Below are positions 12,899 to 24,900 of a DNA stretch of 64,000 nt, piece after piece. The DNA comes from Leptodactylus fallax (Eukaryota; Chordata; Amphibia; Anura; Leptodactylidae). A program made the translations under genes and the position numbers. Location: the NCBI GenBank assembly GCA_947044405.1, contig CAMRHE010000652.1, forward strand, positions 259,501-323,500. The letters are read 5' to 3'. How positions within the stretch are numbered: the first letter of the stretch is position 1; every line of letters begins with the position of its first letter. The notes below the pieces were generated by a model that saw only the letters and a list, made by a program, of their open reading frames with translations, ran no database searches and was not told the origin of the DNA.

Positions 12899-13477
12899 GG
12901 ATGATGGGTGGATGGATGATCGAGAGATAGAGAGAGAAAGTTATACTTAAGCCTTATTATGCTCTGGTGGTATATGGAGCTTGTCTAGGTGAGGCTGGTC
13001 AGTCCATCTCCCAAGGGGGCTGGTGAAGAGAGAGAGAGAGAGAGGGCTTTTGGCCCATCATATTTATGGCCCACAACTCCGCCCATCTAGATGTTGTCAC
13101 TCCAATCAGGCTCTTGGTATTGTAATATCATAAGTTTAGATGCAATAATTCTTATGAGTCTTGGGATGGCGCTCTAACACTTAAAATCGATCCTTGGCCC
13201 AGGGGTAATGACCTATCTCCCCCATCTGACTTCTAATGTCCCTTGTTCAGTGGCTTATCTCTGGGTAACTCTCTTTGAACAAGGGAAGCTGATTATCATC
13301 ACCATGAAGGTCTCATTAGCACATTCCATCTTCACCCTAACAAAAGCCTTATTACAAACAAAAGCCTTATTACAGCTCTTTGAAAGCAGGTTTTGTAGCC
13401 TGCAGACACTTATGAGATATCTGAAGTATATAGCTCTCTCAGAAGTTCTGAATGGAATGATTGATACAACTAGATAA

Positions 13478-13515
<38 letters not shown>

Positions 13516-13545
13516 TAATGTTTGTGGTAAGCACTTCCCTTTACA
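12450..13545 (-). repeat. Solo LTR inserted in Tc1 copy 2
   Basis: Begins TGTTAGAG and ends CTTTACA, with a 5-bp duplication tatat at 12445-12449 and 13546-13550. Removing the LTR and one tatat restores exactly the sequence of Tc1 copy 1 at 9670-9690. On the - strand it reads TGTAAAGGG... to ...TCTAACA, with a CATAAATAT box near 13060 and AATAAA at 12617-12612, so I read the transcription direction as minus. It carries GATA and GA tracts. Confidence 0.8.
12836..12892. repeat. (GATA)n microsatellite
   Basis: About 12-14 tetranucleotide units inside the solo LTR. A (GA)n tract follows near 13028-13045 and (TA)n near 13481-13514. Confidence 0.95.
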
Positions 13546-13648
13546 TATATATTATTACTTTTGTCAGATTCAAGTTATTTCTGTGACTATTGTGGGTTTT
13601 TCTTTCATTAAACGAGGGAGGGGAACAACAATTTTGTCCACGTGTGTA

Positions 13649-14720
13649 TGTTTGTGAAAGTCACACATGAGGTTTGAGTGTAAGTGACAGCTGCCAGGAC
13701 ATGTAGGTTGAATGTACATTTTAATATACTTTAGTTCATGAATATTTTATAGTAAAAGCTTTTGACAAAGATAATACAGATAGCTTTTCGATATACTTGG
13801 TTAAAATTGACAAATGACAAAGGTTAATTGGGGTAATTTGATCATGGAATGATAAATATATTATTTATAGTGTGTAAAGCTGGATATAACCTATAACAAG
13901 TATTGTTTCATTGTATCACTGGTTATGTATTCTTACAAATGTACACATACACTTATATACAATTAACACCTACAAACATTGGGAAAATATAATTGTCTTA
14001 CATGCAAATGAGATAAGCTAATCTTCATGAAAGGAAAATTAATATTAAAATCAAAGAATAAGTTATATCAAGAGAAATATTCTTCGTTTATTCTTCAAAC
14101 TTCTGATTATAAAATGTGACATGTTTTGGAATATTTATGTTTTATAATATTTATTTCCTATATTGTTTAATGTGTTTACATACATATACAATCATTACAC
14201 AAGAATATACACATTTAATTTGGAAAAAGGATGTATTAAAAGTGATTGTGAGTAGAGTCAAAAAGTGCGGTGACATTCTACAAGTGTCTCAGTTTATACT
14301 ATTCTTGGAGTATTTGGTGGTATCCAAAAGGTTAAAGGTCACAGTCTTCTGTGAAGAGTCAGTTGTTAAAAAAGACAAGGCAACTGTAAGATGTGGTATT
14401 ATTCATATATCTTTTGAATAAATGAATAAAGTTGAATATTGTGTCTTAAATAAAGAGCACAATATTATTTAGTGAAGTAATGTTTAATAAAAAAAATATT
14501 TCTTTATTAAAAAGGATAGTAAAGTGATTGTACTTAAAAATGTATGATTACGTATGAGAACATATTGGAACATATTGATGTTTAGTATATTTGTGCTAAG
14601 TTATAACCAAAGAATAGATATTGTGAATGGTAATTAATAATGAAATCACATTATGTTTCAAGATTATGTTGAAATTTGTCATCACAAGTTAACTAATATA
14701 TATAATTGTATCCAAAGTAC
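13649..14720. other. AT-rich remnant, no recognised gene
   Basis: Continues the old AT-rich sequence seen before the Tc1 copy. The longest open block (14116-14421, 101 codons) is rich in hydrophobic and Lys residues and matches no domain I know. It may be a decayed part of the retrovirus-like element. Confidence 0.35.
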
Positions 14721-14722
14721 TA

Positions 14723-16505
14723 CCCTGTTTCCCCGAAAATAAGACAGCGTCTTATATTAATTTTTGCTCCCAAAGATGTGCTGTGTCTTATTTTCAGGGG
14801 ATGTCTTTTTTTTTTTTTCAATGAAGAAGAATTCACATTTATTGCTGAATAAAAAAATGAACATTTATTATATACGGTCCTGTACAGTAGTTGTCATCAC
14901 AACCAGCATAACCAGACAAACTGTGAATCCTATCAAGAATTTCTTACTACCGTACCATTATTTCCATGTACAACAATTAACAGTATGGTACATTTACCAA
15001 TATTTACGGTACAAATAGAAAGTAAAATTTATTCAATGACAGTTATGTCATCATCTTCTAGGACATCATCATAACAATCCAAACCATTAATTTCCCTGCA
15101 CACAGTATCATGTCCCATAGTGGCCCCTGCACACAGTATCATTCCCCATAGTGGCCCCTGCACACAATATCATGTCCCATAGTGGCCCCTGCACACAGTA
15201 TCATTCCCCATAGTGGCCCCTGCACACAGTATTATATCCCATAGTGGCCCCTGCACATAGTATCATGTCCCATAGTGGCCCCTGCACACAGTATTATATC
15301 CCATAGTGGTCCCTGCACACAGTATCATTCCCCATAGTGGCCCCTGCACACAGTATTATATCCCATAGTGGCCCCTGCACACAGTATTATATCCCATAGT
15401 GGCCCCTGCACACAGTATCATGTCCCATAGTGGCCTCTGCACACAGTATTATATCCCATAGTGGCCCCTGCACACAGTATTATATCCCATAGTGGCCCTT
15501 GCATACAGTATCATTCCCCATAGTGGCCCCTGCACACAGTATTATATCCCATAGTGGCCCCTGCACACAGTATTATATCCCATAGTGGCCCCTGCACACA
15601 GTATCATGTCCCATAGTGGCCCCTGCACACTGTATTATATCCCATAGTGGCCCCTGCACACAGTATTATATCCCATAGTGGCCCCTGCACACAGTATTAT
15701 ATCCCATAGTGGCCCCTGCATACAGTATCATTCCCCATAGTGGCCCCTGCGAACAGTATCATGCCCCATAGTGGCCCCTGCACATAGTATCATTCCCTAT
15801 AGTGGCCCCTGCACACAGTATTATATCCCATAGTGGCCCCTGCACACACTATTATTCCCCATAGTGGCCCCTGCACACGCTATTATTCCCCATAGTGGCC
15901 TCTGCACTGAGTATTTTGCCCCATAGTGGCCCCCGCACACACTAATATATGTCCCATTGTGGACCACCCATGAACAATTATTATACTCCGGGGTCTTTTC
16001 AGACCCCAGAGTATAATGATCGGAGACCCAGGGGAGGATAGAAACATAAAAAAACAATGTTGCTTACCTGTACCTTGCTCCGGTCCGCTCCCTGCTACTT
16101 CGACCTTCTTCAAAGTTGGACCAGGCCGGCGTCACGTGATGTGGGCCGGCGTCGCGACGCAAAATGACGTCCGCTGACGTCTGCGACATCACCAAACAGG
16201 CCCGAAGCCTGGAGAAGCATAGGAGAGGTAAGTACATTGTTTTTTTATGTTCCCTCACCGACTCTGGGCCTCCGATTATTATACTCCGGGGTCTTTTCAA
16301 AGACCCCGGAGTATAATGATAGCAGTGATTGTGGGGCTCGGCCCACATCCTCACATACCGTATATACCGTATGTTCTGTTCGGGAATGCTGCAAAACGAA
16401 ACATCTCCTATGTCTTACTTTCAGGGGATGTCTTATATTGGGCAATTCTACAAAACCTCTCCTATGTCTTACTTTCGGGGGTGTCTTATTTTCGGGGTAA
16501 CACGG
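14723..16505. mobile_element. TA-target non-autonomous transposon with minisatellite cargo
   Basis: Inverted ends ccctgtttccccgaaaataa and the complement of ttattttcggggtaacacgg are flanked by TA (14721-14722, 16506-16507). Subterminal blocks repeat the motif cttattttcaggggatgtc. The interior is a long array of 31-bp repeats, then two hairpins (15979-16017 and 16278-16317) bracketing a ~260-bp GC-rich segment. No transposase is encoded. The superfamily is not certain; the TA target suggests Tc1/mariner-type. Confidence 0.75.
15097..15962. repeat. 31-bp minisatellite
   Basis: About 28 tandem units of the type cccatagtggcccctgcaca followed by cagtattatat. Related arrays occur at 29015-29290 and, inverted, at 30183-30790. 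Confidence 0.95.
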
Positions 16506-16631
16506 TATTATGTGATTATTTGATAAAAATATTAATATCAATAATTGTTATATATGATATTAATATTTGGCATGTAAAAATAAGTATGATATATAAATAA
16601 ATGATATGGTACACTGTGATATTATAGGGTT

Positions 16632-17720
16632 AGTAAATCACCTAGTTTGGGGCGTACGTTAATGACGGCATTGACCCGGCTTTGTCTTCCATTTCTTATG
16701 TGATCAGGCGGTGGCACTGGTGCGTCAGACAGGCCCGGGGGCCCTTTTGGCCAAGACCAACATTGAGACGGCGTTCAGGTTGGCGGTGGTACATCCCTAG
16801 AGTTTCCATCTGCTTGGGTGCATGTGAGAGGATAGGTTTTTTGTTGACTGTTGCTTGCCAATGGGATATTCCATATCCTGTGCTTACTTTGAAACCTTTA
16901 GTTCATTTCTGGAGTGGGTAGTGAGTGACGTCTATGGGTTGTCCTCTATTATACATAACTTGGATGACTTCCTGTGTGTGGGTCCTAGGGGTTCTGCTAA
17001 TTGTCTGGTGCTGTTGTGCACAGTGGAGTGGGTGGCAGAGTTGTTTGGGGTGCTCTTGGCCCCTGACAAAATGGAGGGTCCCTTGACGGTCATGAAGTTC
17101 CTGGGTATTGAGTTGGACTCTGTGCTCATGGACTCACGTCTGCCCTTGGACAATTTGGAGGATCTAAGGGCGAAGGTGCAGGAGTTTTAGGGGTTGCGAA
17201 AGGCACACTTGCGAGATGTGCAGTCGTTGCTTGGAAAGCTTAACTTTGCTTGTTAGATTATGCCAATGGGTAGGGTTTTCTGCTGCCGCTTAGTGGCGCT
17301 GACGGCTGGGGTGAAGTCGCCTCATCACTTCGTGCGGCTTACAGCAGAGGTGAGGGCAGACCTGGTTGTGTGGGATTCCATCTTGCAGTGCCTTAATGGG
17401 AGGTCTCTGTGGTTTCGGTCAGTGGTGAGTAGTGATTCCTTGGACCTGTGGGTTTTGGGGCTTTCTTCCGGGACCCGTGGTGTGCGGGGACGTGGCCAGA
17501 TGAGTGGGTATCGGCGGGTCTTGTGGCTAACCTGGCATTGTTGGAGCTATTCCCTTTTCTGGTGGTGGTGCTGTGGGGTACAGAACTGCAGGATAGGCAT
17601 GTTTGTTTTCACTGTGACAATAGTGCAGTGGTGTTCATCATTAATTCCCAGTCTGCACGGTCCCCCCTGATGGAGTCCCTGCTATCTGGTGCTTTGTTGC
17701 CTGGAATTGAATGTTAGTGT
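16632..17720 (+). pseudogene. Ngaro reverse transcriptase/RNase H remnant
   Basis: Readable RT pieces include YVNDGIDP (from ~16650), GYSISCAYFETF (16855-16900), and a box reading HNLDDFLC where the catalytic YxDD motif is expected, so the Tyr position is Asn. Downstream are LAPDKMEGPLTVMKFLGIEL and SLLGKLNFAC*IMPMGRVFC, with an in-frame stop. An RNase H-like region follows (17260-17720), shifted between frames near 17450. Spacing matches RT of DIRS-order elements. Confidence 0.75.
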
Positions 17721-17753
17721 GTCAGCACAACATTTGCCGGGGGTGTTGATACG

Positions 17754-18764
17754 GTGGCTGATGCTTTGTCTTGGCTTCAGTTCGACAAGTTTCGGGAGTT
17801 GGTGCCGAATGCGGTGGCGGTGGGCGAGCGATGTCCTGATTATCTTTGGTCTCTGTTCTGGGGTCTTGTCAGTAGCTCGATCCGACATGGAGTCGCTATT
17901 AATAGGTTTGGTGGGATTGGGACGTGGCGTGTTCCAACATGGGTGGTGTGGTGGTGGATGAGGATTGGTTGATGTTGATTGTGTCGTGGGTGGGCGAAGC
18001 ATTTGCGGCTGGCGTGTCTGCGCACATTGTGTCTCAGCTGTTGCCTGGATTTGCTTTTCTGTTTCGCTTGCAGGGCCTGTGGGGTGTGATGAAGGACTTT
18101 GTGGTTTGGCAGGCCATGCGGGGCTTTCCGGTGGGGGTGGCGATGCGGGACAGGCGGCACCCGATTTCTTTTGAGTTGCAGCTGGATCTGCTGGTGTGTC
18201 TCCCTTCCTGGTGTTTTTTGTCCTTTAAGGTGTTGCTGTTTAGAGCTGAGTTTGTTTTGGCTTTTTTCAGGGCATTTTGAATCGGGAAGATGGTGAGCGG
18301 GTCAGTGGCTGCCCGGAGTGGGCTGCAGTTTGGCGATGTGGAAATGTTTGATGATTGGATGGAGTGTCGCTTGCGGCGTTCTAAGACCGATCAGGCGGGT
18401 AGGGGCCAGTTGGTGGTTTTGCATGCTGTTTCAGGTTGTGCTGGCTGCCCAGTGGCTGGGGTAGTGGGTTTCTTGGCAGTTAGAGGCCCCTTTTTGGGTT
18501 CCCTTTTGTGCCATGTGGATGAGGGTTCCTTGTCACGCTATCAGTTTGTAGCCAGTTTTAAGCGGGCCCTTGGGTTGGTGAGGGTTGATCCAGACAAATT
18601 TGTCTCCCATTCCTTTAGGATTGGGGCAGGTATGGAAAGTCCCGCTGGGGCTTTGGGGATGGTGTGGTTCGGAGGCTTGGGAGGTGGGAATTGGATAAGT
18701 TCCGCCTTTACATCCGCCCTTCCTTGTTGCCTGATGTGCGGGGTGGGAGGTTGTTGTAATGTGT
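17754..18764 (+). pseudogene. Ngaro tyrosine recombinase remnant
   Basis: Starts around ADALSWLQFDKFREL and runs through FELQLDLLVCLP, LAFFRAF, LRRSKTDQAGRG and the HxxR box SHSFRIGA (~18607). The first catalytic Arg is expected right after FFRAF; the codon there is TGA (18278-18280), one C-to-T change from CGA. After the HxxR box the frame shifts, and the rest, including a segment reading LGRWELDKFRLYIRP with the nucleophile Tyr candidate, lies in another frame. Further shifts occur before 18290. The enzyme would have acted on circular DNA integration. Confidence 0.75.
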
Positions 18765-18889
18765 GAGTTGTGGGGTTGGGGGCTCTCCTTTCTGTGGCTG
18801 TTTTGCTGGTTGGTGTTTTCTTTTCTCTGTTTTCTGTTTTGTTTCATTGCAAGACCCTGCCTGATCTGGATCTTTGTCCACTCAACGCA

Positions 18890-19223
18890 TTCATGATATC
18901 AAGTTCAATATCTTGAGGTTGTTTTCTGAGTTTCCAGGGCTAGTGGTGGTCTGGTCAGACATTGTGGTGAGGTTGGTTTGACACCATGCGTGGTCCGCTG
19001 TGCGTTTGGAGAAGACAAGGATCAAGGTTAACAAGGCGGTGGTGCATTTTGTGGTTCAGAAAGGTGAGGTGGTGGTTCAGCATCGTGAGTTGGAGTCACC
19101 CTCTTTAGAGCACCTGCTGCATGATGGGATGCACTTAAATGCCATTGGGGAGGATTTGTGGATGCTGGGTTTGAGGGAAGCGGCAGAACAAGTGGTGTTG
19201 GTGTGGCAGGCCTCGCGGGCATA
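18890..19223 (+). pseudogene. Ngaro SGNH-type hydrolase remnant
   Basis: A readable block from ~18945 (VWSDIVVRLV) through EKTRIKVNKAVVHFVVQKG to DGMHLNAIGEDLWMLGL. The D-x-x-H-x-N pattern in DGMHLN is the C-terminal catalytic block of SGNH hydrolases that accompany vertebrate Ngaro elements. The N-terminal catalytic Ser block lies upstream in broken frames (~18870-18940). The final open frame is 19000-19224. The biological role of this ORF in Ngaro elements is not known to me. Confidence 0.65.
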
Positions 19224-19600
19224 AGGGATCATGTCGACAACTCTGTGGCAAGGGGAATATGGGTGAGAGGCCGAGGTATGAAGATCCTGTGGTGGTGTCA
19301 TAAGGCCTAAAATGTCCCTTGGTTGGGCTAAGGTCCCTAATGGGTTTCAGGCAGAAGGCTGTTAGAGGTCGAAGGTTACCCGAGGTGGGGTGCTGGTGCC
19401 TGGGTAATTGGGGAATGCCTCTAACTCTTACAGTTGGGGGTGATGTTATGGTTCAGGAGGGTTATAATGTAACTTTTTGTTTACAGTATTTATTTAAATT
19501 AATATGTATATGTACCGCCCATTCTGGTGGTACGTTATGTGAATGTTATAGTGTTTTATAACTATGTTTGATAAATAAATCGGCCTTATAGGCCAAATTT

Positions 19601-19898
19601 AAATCCAGCAATGTCTCCTGGTTGTTATTGGGGTAAGGTAATATTGGTGGGTGGGGTGGTATATACTATGGGGCTGTTGCATTTTGGTGAGAATTATAGT
19701 GAACTATATTCCTCATCCCCATATCATGAAGCAGCGATCAGACAGGACCACATTCATCCGAATATTTTACATCTCAACATACATGTTCCTGTTATTTTGC
19801 TGCATGAAATGATCGGTGTCTACCTTGGTGTGGACAACTCAAATCATGGACACCAGTTCTTAGATTTATTGACATCATTGAGTCTCAGCTTCATCTAC
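19601..19898. other. Junction between Ngaro tail and KRAB exon 4
   Basis: The right part is the intron following the - strand KRAB exon 4. No finger exon is present before the Ngaro element begins. Confidence 0.5.
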
Positions 19899-20717
19899 CT
19901 GATGATCCAGTGGGACATTCTGCTCTGCATCCTCGGGACAATCCTGGGAATATGGAGGACTGGGACATCTCTCTGGTGGATTTCTCGCACTGGATCCATC
20001 TATAGGAAATATACACAGTGACTGAATACATTGTCTATATGTGATGAGCAGATGATGGGGGAGTCTAGGTGACCCTCATACCTGGTCTCTTCTCTATCAT
20101 CAGGAAGGTCTCCTCTTACCTGCTGATGTGAGGGGCTGCTGATCTTCCATCATGACCTCCTTGTACAGATCCTTGTGTCCTTCTAAATACTCCCACTCCT
20201 CCATGGAGAAATAGACAGTGACATCCTGACACCTTATAGGAACCTGACAACACAATGATACAGTCATCCCAAGAGCCATCCCTTGGTGTTCTTGTATAAT
20301 GTCCCAGCATTCCCAGCTGCGCTCACCTCTCCGCTCAGCAGCTCAGTGATCCTGCTGGTAAGTTCTAGGATCTTCTGCTCATGTCTCAGTGAATGAGGTG
20401 GAGGCTCGGTGATGGGGCTCGGGGTCCTGCTCCATCCTCCTGACACATGGGGTGTCACACACTCACCAGACGACTTCTTCACTACTGTGTAATCCTGTGT
20501 ATGGTGAGACACTACATATCACTACAGAGATTCTAAGAATCCTTCACCTGTCCAGTCATTTCCCTGGTTTATTCCTAGAGATAAGAGTGATGTCATGTGA
20601 AACTCTCACCTCTCCAGTGATCAAGGAGATGATCTCCAGGGTGAGCGCTAATATCCTTGTAGACATGTGGTTTCTGACCTCGGCCATCCCTGGTGGATCA
20701 ATGACAAAAATGGCCAT
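19899..20717 (-). CDS. KRAB-domain zinc-finger gene, 5' exons only (partial)
   Basis: Four exons on the - strand have matching phases. Exon 1 coding 20717-20610 ([17 protein letters not shown]...ISLITGE; acceptor TTCTTAG lies before 20749). Exon 2 is 20494-20327 ([15 protein letters not shown]...ELLSGE). Exon 3 is 20243-20120 ([19 protein letters not shown], the KRAB-A box, then [21 protein letters not shown]). Exon 4 is 19999-19899 ([20 protein letters not shown] to LDHQ). Every intron starts GT and ends AG, and frames stay open across the joins (36, 56 and 75 codons). KRAB domains normally recruit the TRIM28 repressor in tetrapods; amphibian KRAB may differ. No C2H2 finger exon follows on this strand within the window. 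The gene is therefore either extended beyond the left edge or cut off by transposons. Confidence 0.8.
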
Positions 20718-20749
20718 TGTCTTGAAAAGTTTAGCTGCGAATCTTGTAC

Positions 20750-21939
20750 CTAAGAAACATGAGGGAAAGCAATTAGGATGAGTGTAAAATCCCATCTGGA
20801 AGGAAATTGTACATGAAGTATAGTCCACACACCTTGCTGCCACCACCTACCGAGTTCTGGTTCAATAGGTACCCAGCACACACACGTGTGAATTAAAACA
20901 CCCTAAAAAGGTCATGGACTCTTTAGCACATACAAGGACCAGATTCAACATAAGATGACACAAAATCACATCAGACGATGAAATAGTAAACGCAACAGAA
21001 AGACCAGAACACTAATAATCCTCATCTGCTTCTTGGAGTGGAGGAAGAACAAGGGTTACAACAAGGGGTACACACCTCAGACTTGGATCTGACCTCCACA
21101 ATGTGAGTCCTCTTCTATGATCCAGCTCATGTTTTTATACCCCAAGTTTGTGGTTCATTCCATAAATGAGGTTCTCGTGAGATGATAAAACTTCATTGTC
21201 CTTTAAGCTATGACTCTTAGACTCTGTCCCTCTATGACTCCTTAGTGAGGGATGAGGAGATGCCCATTTGCCCATCTTAGAAGATTGCAGGAACGTAGGT
21301 GTGAATGGGAACTTATCAGGTTTTTTATGGGTCACACAGAGAGTAGGCGGGGCCAGGCCCAGAATGTATCACATGAAGTCAGGCACATGTGTAATAAGAC
21401 TATGCAAACAATAAGAAACATAGGTAGGGGGACCTGTGGAAATAGGAAGGGAATGGGGGGGGGGACTGCACGGCCTGAGGGTCCAGTGACAACTTTCAGC
21501 ATGGTAATTTCTCCATGGAAGATCCCTGGAGTTCCAAAAGTGCGTCCATGGTAGCCGTAGAAGTGCAAGTGGATAGGAGAAAGTGGAGCCAGATAGTCTG
21601 AGCCCTGCCCTGTATCAGAGTGTGCGTGCCCGTGACAATCTGGAGGGTGCTGGTACTAGTGATTTACAACACTGCAGCGTGATCTGTCGCATTGCAAGAA
21701 CAAATATGGTGTAAAATATTTTTCTTAACCTTGAAAATCGGCCCCGGAAATATGGAGGGCAAAATGACCTCCGGGATCAGCACCAAGGAGGCCCCGAAAA
21801 GTGTATTGTAGAGTGAAGAGATAAGAGGGAAACTCCAGAGACAAACTGACAGCAGCACAATATGGGGTATCTCTGCCCCTGTGTGTTGTTTAGGACGGTG
21901 GAACCTTTAATTAGCACCAAAAATAAGAAGGTGCCTCCT
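20750..21939. other. Upstream region of the KRAB gene
   Basis: Apart from the TATA candidate this is mostly single-copy-looking sequence. ORFs on both strands are short and lack known motifs. A G-run is present at 21457-21465. Confidence 0.5.
21133..21139 (-). promoter_or_regulatory. TATA box upstream of KRAB exons
   Basis: On the - strand the sequence reads ggggTATAAAAacatgagc. Transcription would start about 30 bp downstream (near 21105), and a possible 5' exon ends at 21076 (CTGAG|GTGTGT). The distance and orientation fit the KRAB gene, but the noncoding exon is a guess. Confidence 0.45.
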
Positions 21940-24900
21940 ACTGGCCCTATAAGAGGGCACCAGAGACCTCCCTCTCCTGTGTTTTTTTCTGTCCTGTGTG
22001 GGACAGATGGACGGAGGTCTCTCGTGACCTCCTGTTGCTAGGTGTTTTTTCTACTCCTGGCTTACCTTTATGGGGTACCTCGGTCCTTTCTGATGTTCCA
22101 AAAAACCTCCGGTCCTTCGGGCCTTTTTCGCTCCGGCAGCGCAGCGTTATCCGGCTCATCGCACTGCAGGCAGCGCGATCCCAGAAGTAAGCAGGGAACC
22201 TCTCTGGCGGGAACCTTTTCTTCGGTCTCGTGTTTCCCGGGGAAGGAAGCCTTTGCGCGCGGCCTACTTCCGGTTTTCTCGGAAAAGTGCGGTAAGTTTG
22301 AAAATTTAAAGGCAAAATATAGATTTGATTTTTGCTGCTTGTTTTTTGAGCCTCTGGCTTAGGCTTATGCTCCTCTATGTTCCATTATGACATTTGACCT
22401 GGTTTGTGCTGTATGAATGTTTTCTTTGTTTGGCTCCTCCCCTCGCTGCTGGATTACATTTAAAAGGTCCTCAGTCCTTTACTTGTTGAGCTGGTGGTTT
22501 CTAGCTCCTCTGCTGCGGTTTGTAGTGTCTGTTTTTTTTTCCTGACGGGATCATTTTTTCTCTTCAAGTGACCGATTTAAAAAAGTAAGGTACCCCTTGG
22601 TTTTTTTCTTCTTGTGCGATGCTTGGCAATCTTCCATTCTTCATTGTCATGTGGCTTTTGATGTTTCAGATGTCATCTTCTGCATAAGGTAATGGCGATG
22701 GGCTTAGCAGGAAAAAGTCCTCTAAACGTAAACACCTAATGTGTTTGGATTGTAATACTCCTTTAACTGACGGCTATGATTTTACCCGCTGTCGCCAATG
22801 CCACAGACCTCCGTCGGAAGAACCTTCTATAAGAGAGGTTGTCACTTGGGTAAAAGACTATATGGAGGAGTCTCTTAAGGAGATCCGTTCTTCCATCGCC
22901 CAGATTGCCAAGAGACCGCGGGTTGAGACCCAGTCTTCCCTACGGATTGCTGATGAAGATTATCAGATAGTGGACGAGACACTCTCATCTGACGATTCCA
23001 CTGAAGATTCCAGCAGGCCGTGCTTCCCACTCGAAAAATTAAGCCGGCTGCTGAAGTCCATCCGGTCTAAGGATCGTGATGTTGACGGGGAAGCCTCCAC
23101 GTCCACCTATAGAGGGCCTAGGGTCTTCCAAGTGGACCAGACATTACAAAAATTAATGTCCTCAGAGTGGAAATGTCCTGAAAAACCTCTTGTGGTTTCT
23201 AGGAGGTTCAGGACTTTATTCCCAGTTGCTCAATGGGATCAATGGGGTCCTCCTCCCAAGGTGGATATAGCGGTGGCCAAATTGTCCCGCCGTATTATGG
23301 TACCATCAGATGATGGATCAAATTTTCACGACACCATGGATAGGAGCATCGACAGTACCCTCAAGAAGGCTTATTCAGCTGCCTTGGCCCAGACCGCTGT
23401 GGCGGTTACTTCTTGTGAAGTATCAGCCAAATTACGCACTGACCTGGTCCACCTCGAGAGGGACATCGACTCTGGAGTCTCCAGAGATGAGTTGCTAGGG
23501 TTTCTAGGCTCGGTTTCCCTGGCAGCTGACTATTTAGCGGCGGCCTCCCACCATCAATTAAGGCTGGCGGCCAAATCCCTGGCACTTACCACTGCAGCAA
23601 GAAGACCTCTATGGTTAAAACCCTGGAGAGCTGATTTCCCTCAAAATATAATTTGTGCGCATTACCCTTTGAGCCAGGTAGAGTCTTTGGCATTGCCCTA
23701 GACGAGATCCTGGAGGGCTTGGCCGACAGGAAGGGTAAAACTTTACCCCAGGCCTTTAGAGGTAGATCTGACTCTGGCCGTGGTAGAGGCTATCCGCCTC
23801 GTCGTGGACGGCAGTCCCAGAGAGGCTCTAGATATTCCTCTAGAGTCTGATGATAAAAAAGAGAAGCCTAGCTTTTGACATCAGGAGCAGTCTTCCTGTG
23901 GCCGAGATTCCTGTCGGGGGTTGTCTCTCCCATTTTTTCAACTGCTGGCAGGAAAAAATTTGAGACCCATGGGTCCTGCAGGTAATCCAAAGAGGATATA
24001 CAATGGATTTCCTCCATCCTCCTCAGGATCGGTTTGTGTTAACTCGCAGCCTCCCTACAATGCAGCAAACTACATTGGAATGCTCCATCCGAGAGTACAT
24101 TCACAAGGGAGCCCTGGAGGAAGTCCCTTCTCTAGAAGAAGGATCCGGAGTCTATTCTCCCGTCTTCCTGGTGCCAAAATCGGCAGACAAGTGGAGAATG
24201 ATCATAGACTTAAGGTACCTCAACTGCTTCATCAAAAAGAAGTGCTTCCGTATGGAAACCATAAATTCTGTTACCACCTTTCTCCTCCAAGGCGATGTTT
24301 TTGTGACTTTGGATCTAAAAGACGCTTATTTACATATTCCTATTTATCCTCCACACAGAAGGTTTTCTAAGGATTGCCGTAGTAGTTTCCGGCCACAGGA
24401 AGCACTTTCAATTCACAGCACTACCTTTCGAGATCTCCTCTGCTTCCCACACCTTTACAAAGGTAGTGGCTCCTATAGCGGCCGCCCTCAGACTTCAGGG
24501 GATATTCGTGGTGCCTTATCTAGACGACTGGTTGATAAAAGCCCAGTCACAGTCTGTTCTGCTCCAGCACCTACAGAAAGCCATTTCCCTGTTTCAGAGT
24601 CTGGGATGGCTTATAAACTTGGAGAAGTCAGTAGTGATCCCTTCAACCCAAAGGAAGTTCCTCGGCTACTTCCTGGATTCAGTCCGCCTGCAGGTCTCCT
24701 TGATATCAGCAAGGAAGGAGAAACTGGTCGGGACAATCCGGCACCTCTTCAAAAAGCCGATAGCCTCCATCAGAACATTGATGAAGATCCTGGGCTTGAT
24801 GTCTTCCTCAGTGGAGGCAGTCCCATGGGCCTTGTGGCACTTACGTCCCCTCCAGAGGGAATTACTAGAGGCTTGGGACCGCTCCCATTATTACACTCAG

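Larger units (their letters stand above)
16625..19600 (+). mobile_element. Degenerate Ngaro-like (DIRS order) retrotransposon
   Basis: Contains in order remnants of reverse transcriptase, RNase H, tyrosine recombinase and an SGNH/GDSL-type hydrolase, which is the arrangement known for vertebrate Ngaro elements. The 5' part, including gag and the start of RT, is missing. The 3' tail (19230-19600) is non-coding and ends near an aataaatcggccttatagg motif. Many stops and frameshifts make it inactive. It lies just downstream of the - strand KRAB exons, where their finger exon would be expected. Confidence 0.8.

Noticed and set aside
15097..15962. Regular 31-bp repeats resembling a CRISPR array
   Set aside because: Units are head-to-tail without unique spacers, in a eukaryotic transposon; no cas genes.
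17682..18160. Pro/His-rich - strand ORFs over the Ngaro recombinase
   Set aside because: Shadows of GC-biased coding sequence on the opposite strand.
18290..18766. Recombinase-like frame as a phage integrase or host gene
   Set aside because: Its neighbours (RT before, SGNH hydrolase after) and sequence place it in a Ngaro retrotransposon.
22042..22362. 106-codon ORF upstream of DIRS1 gag
   Set aside because: Part of the noncoding 5' region; a similar-length frame exists on the other strand and no motif is seen.
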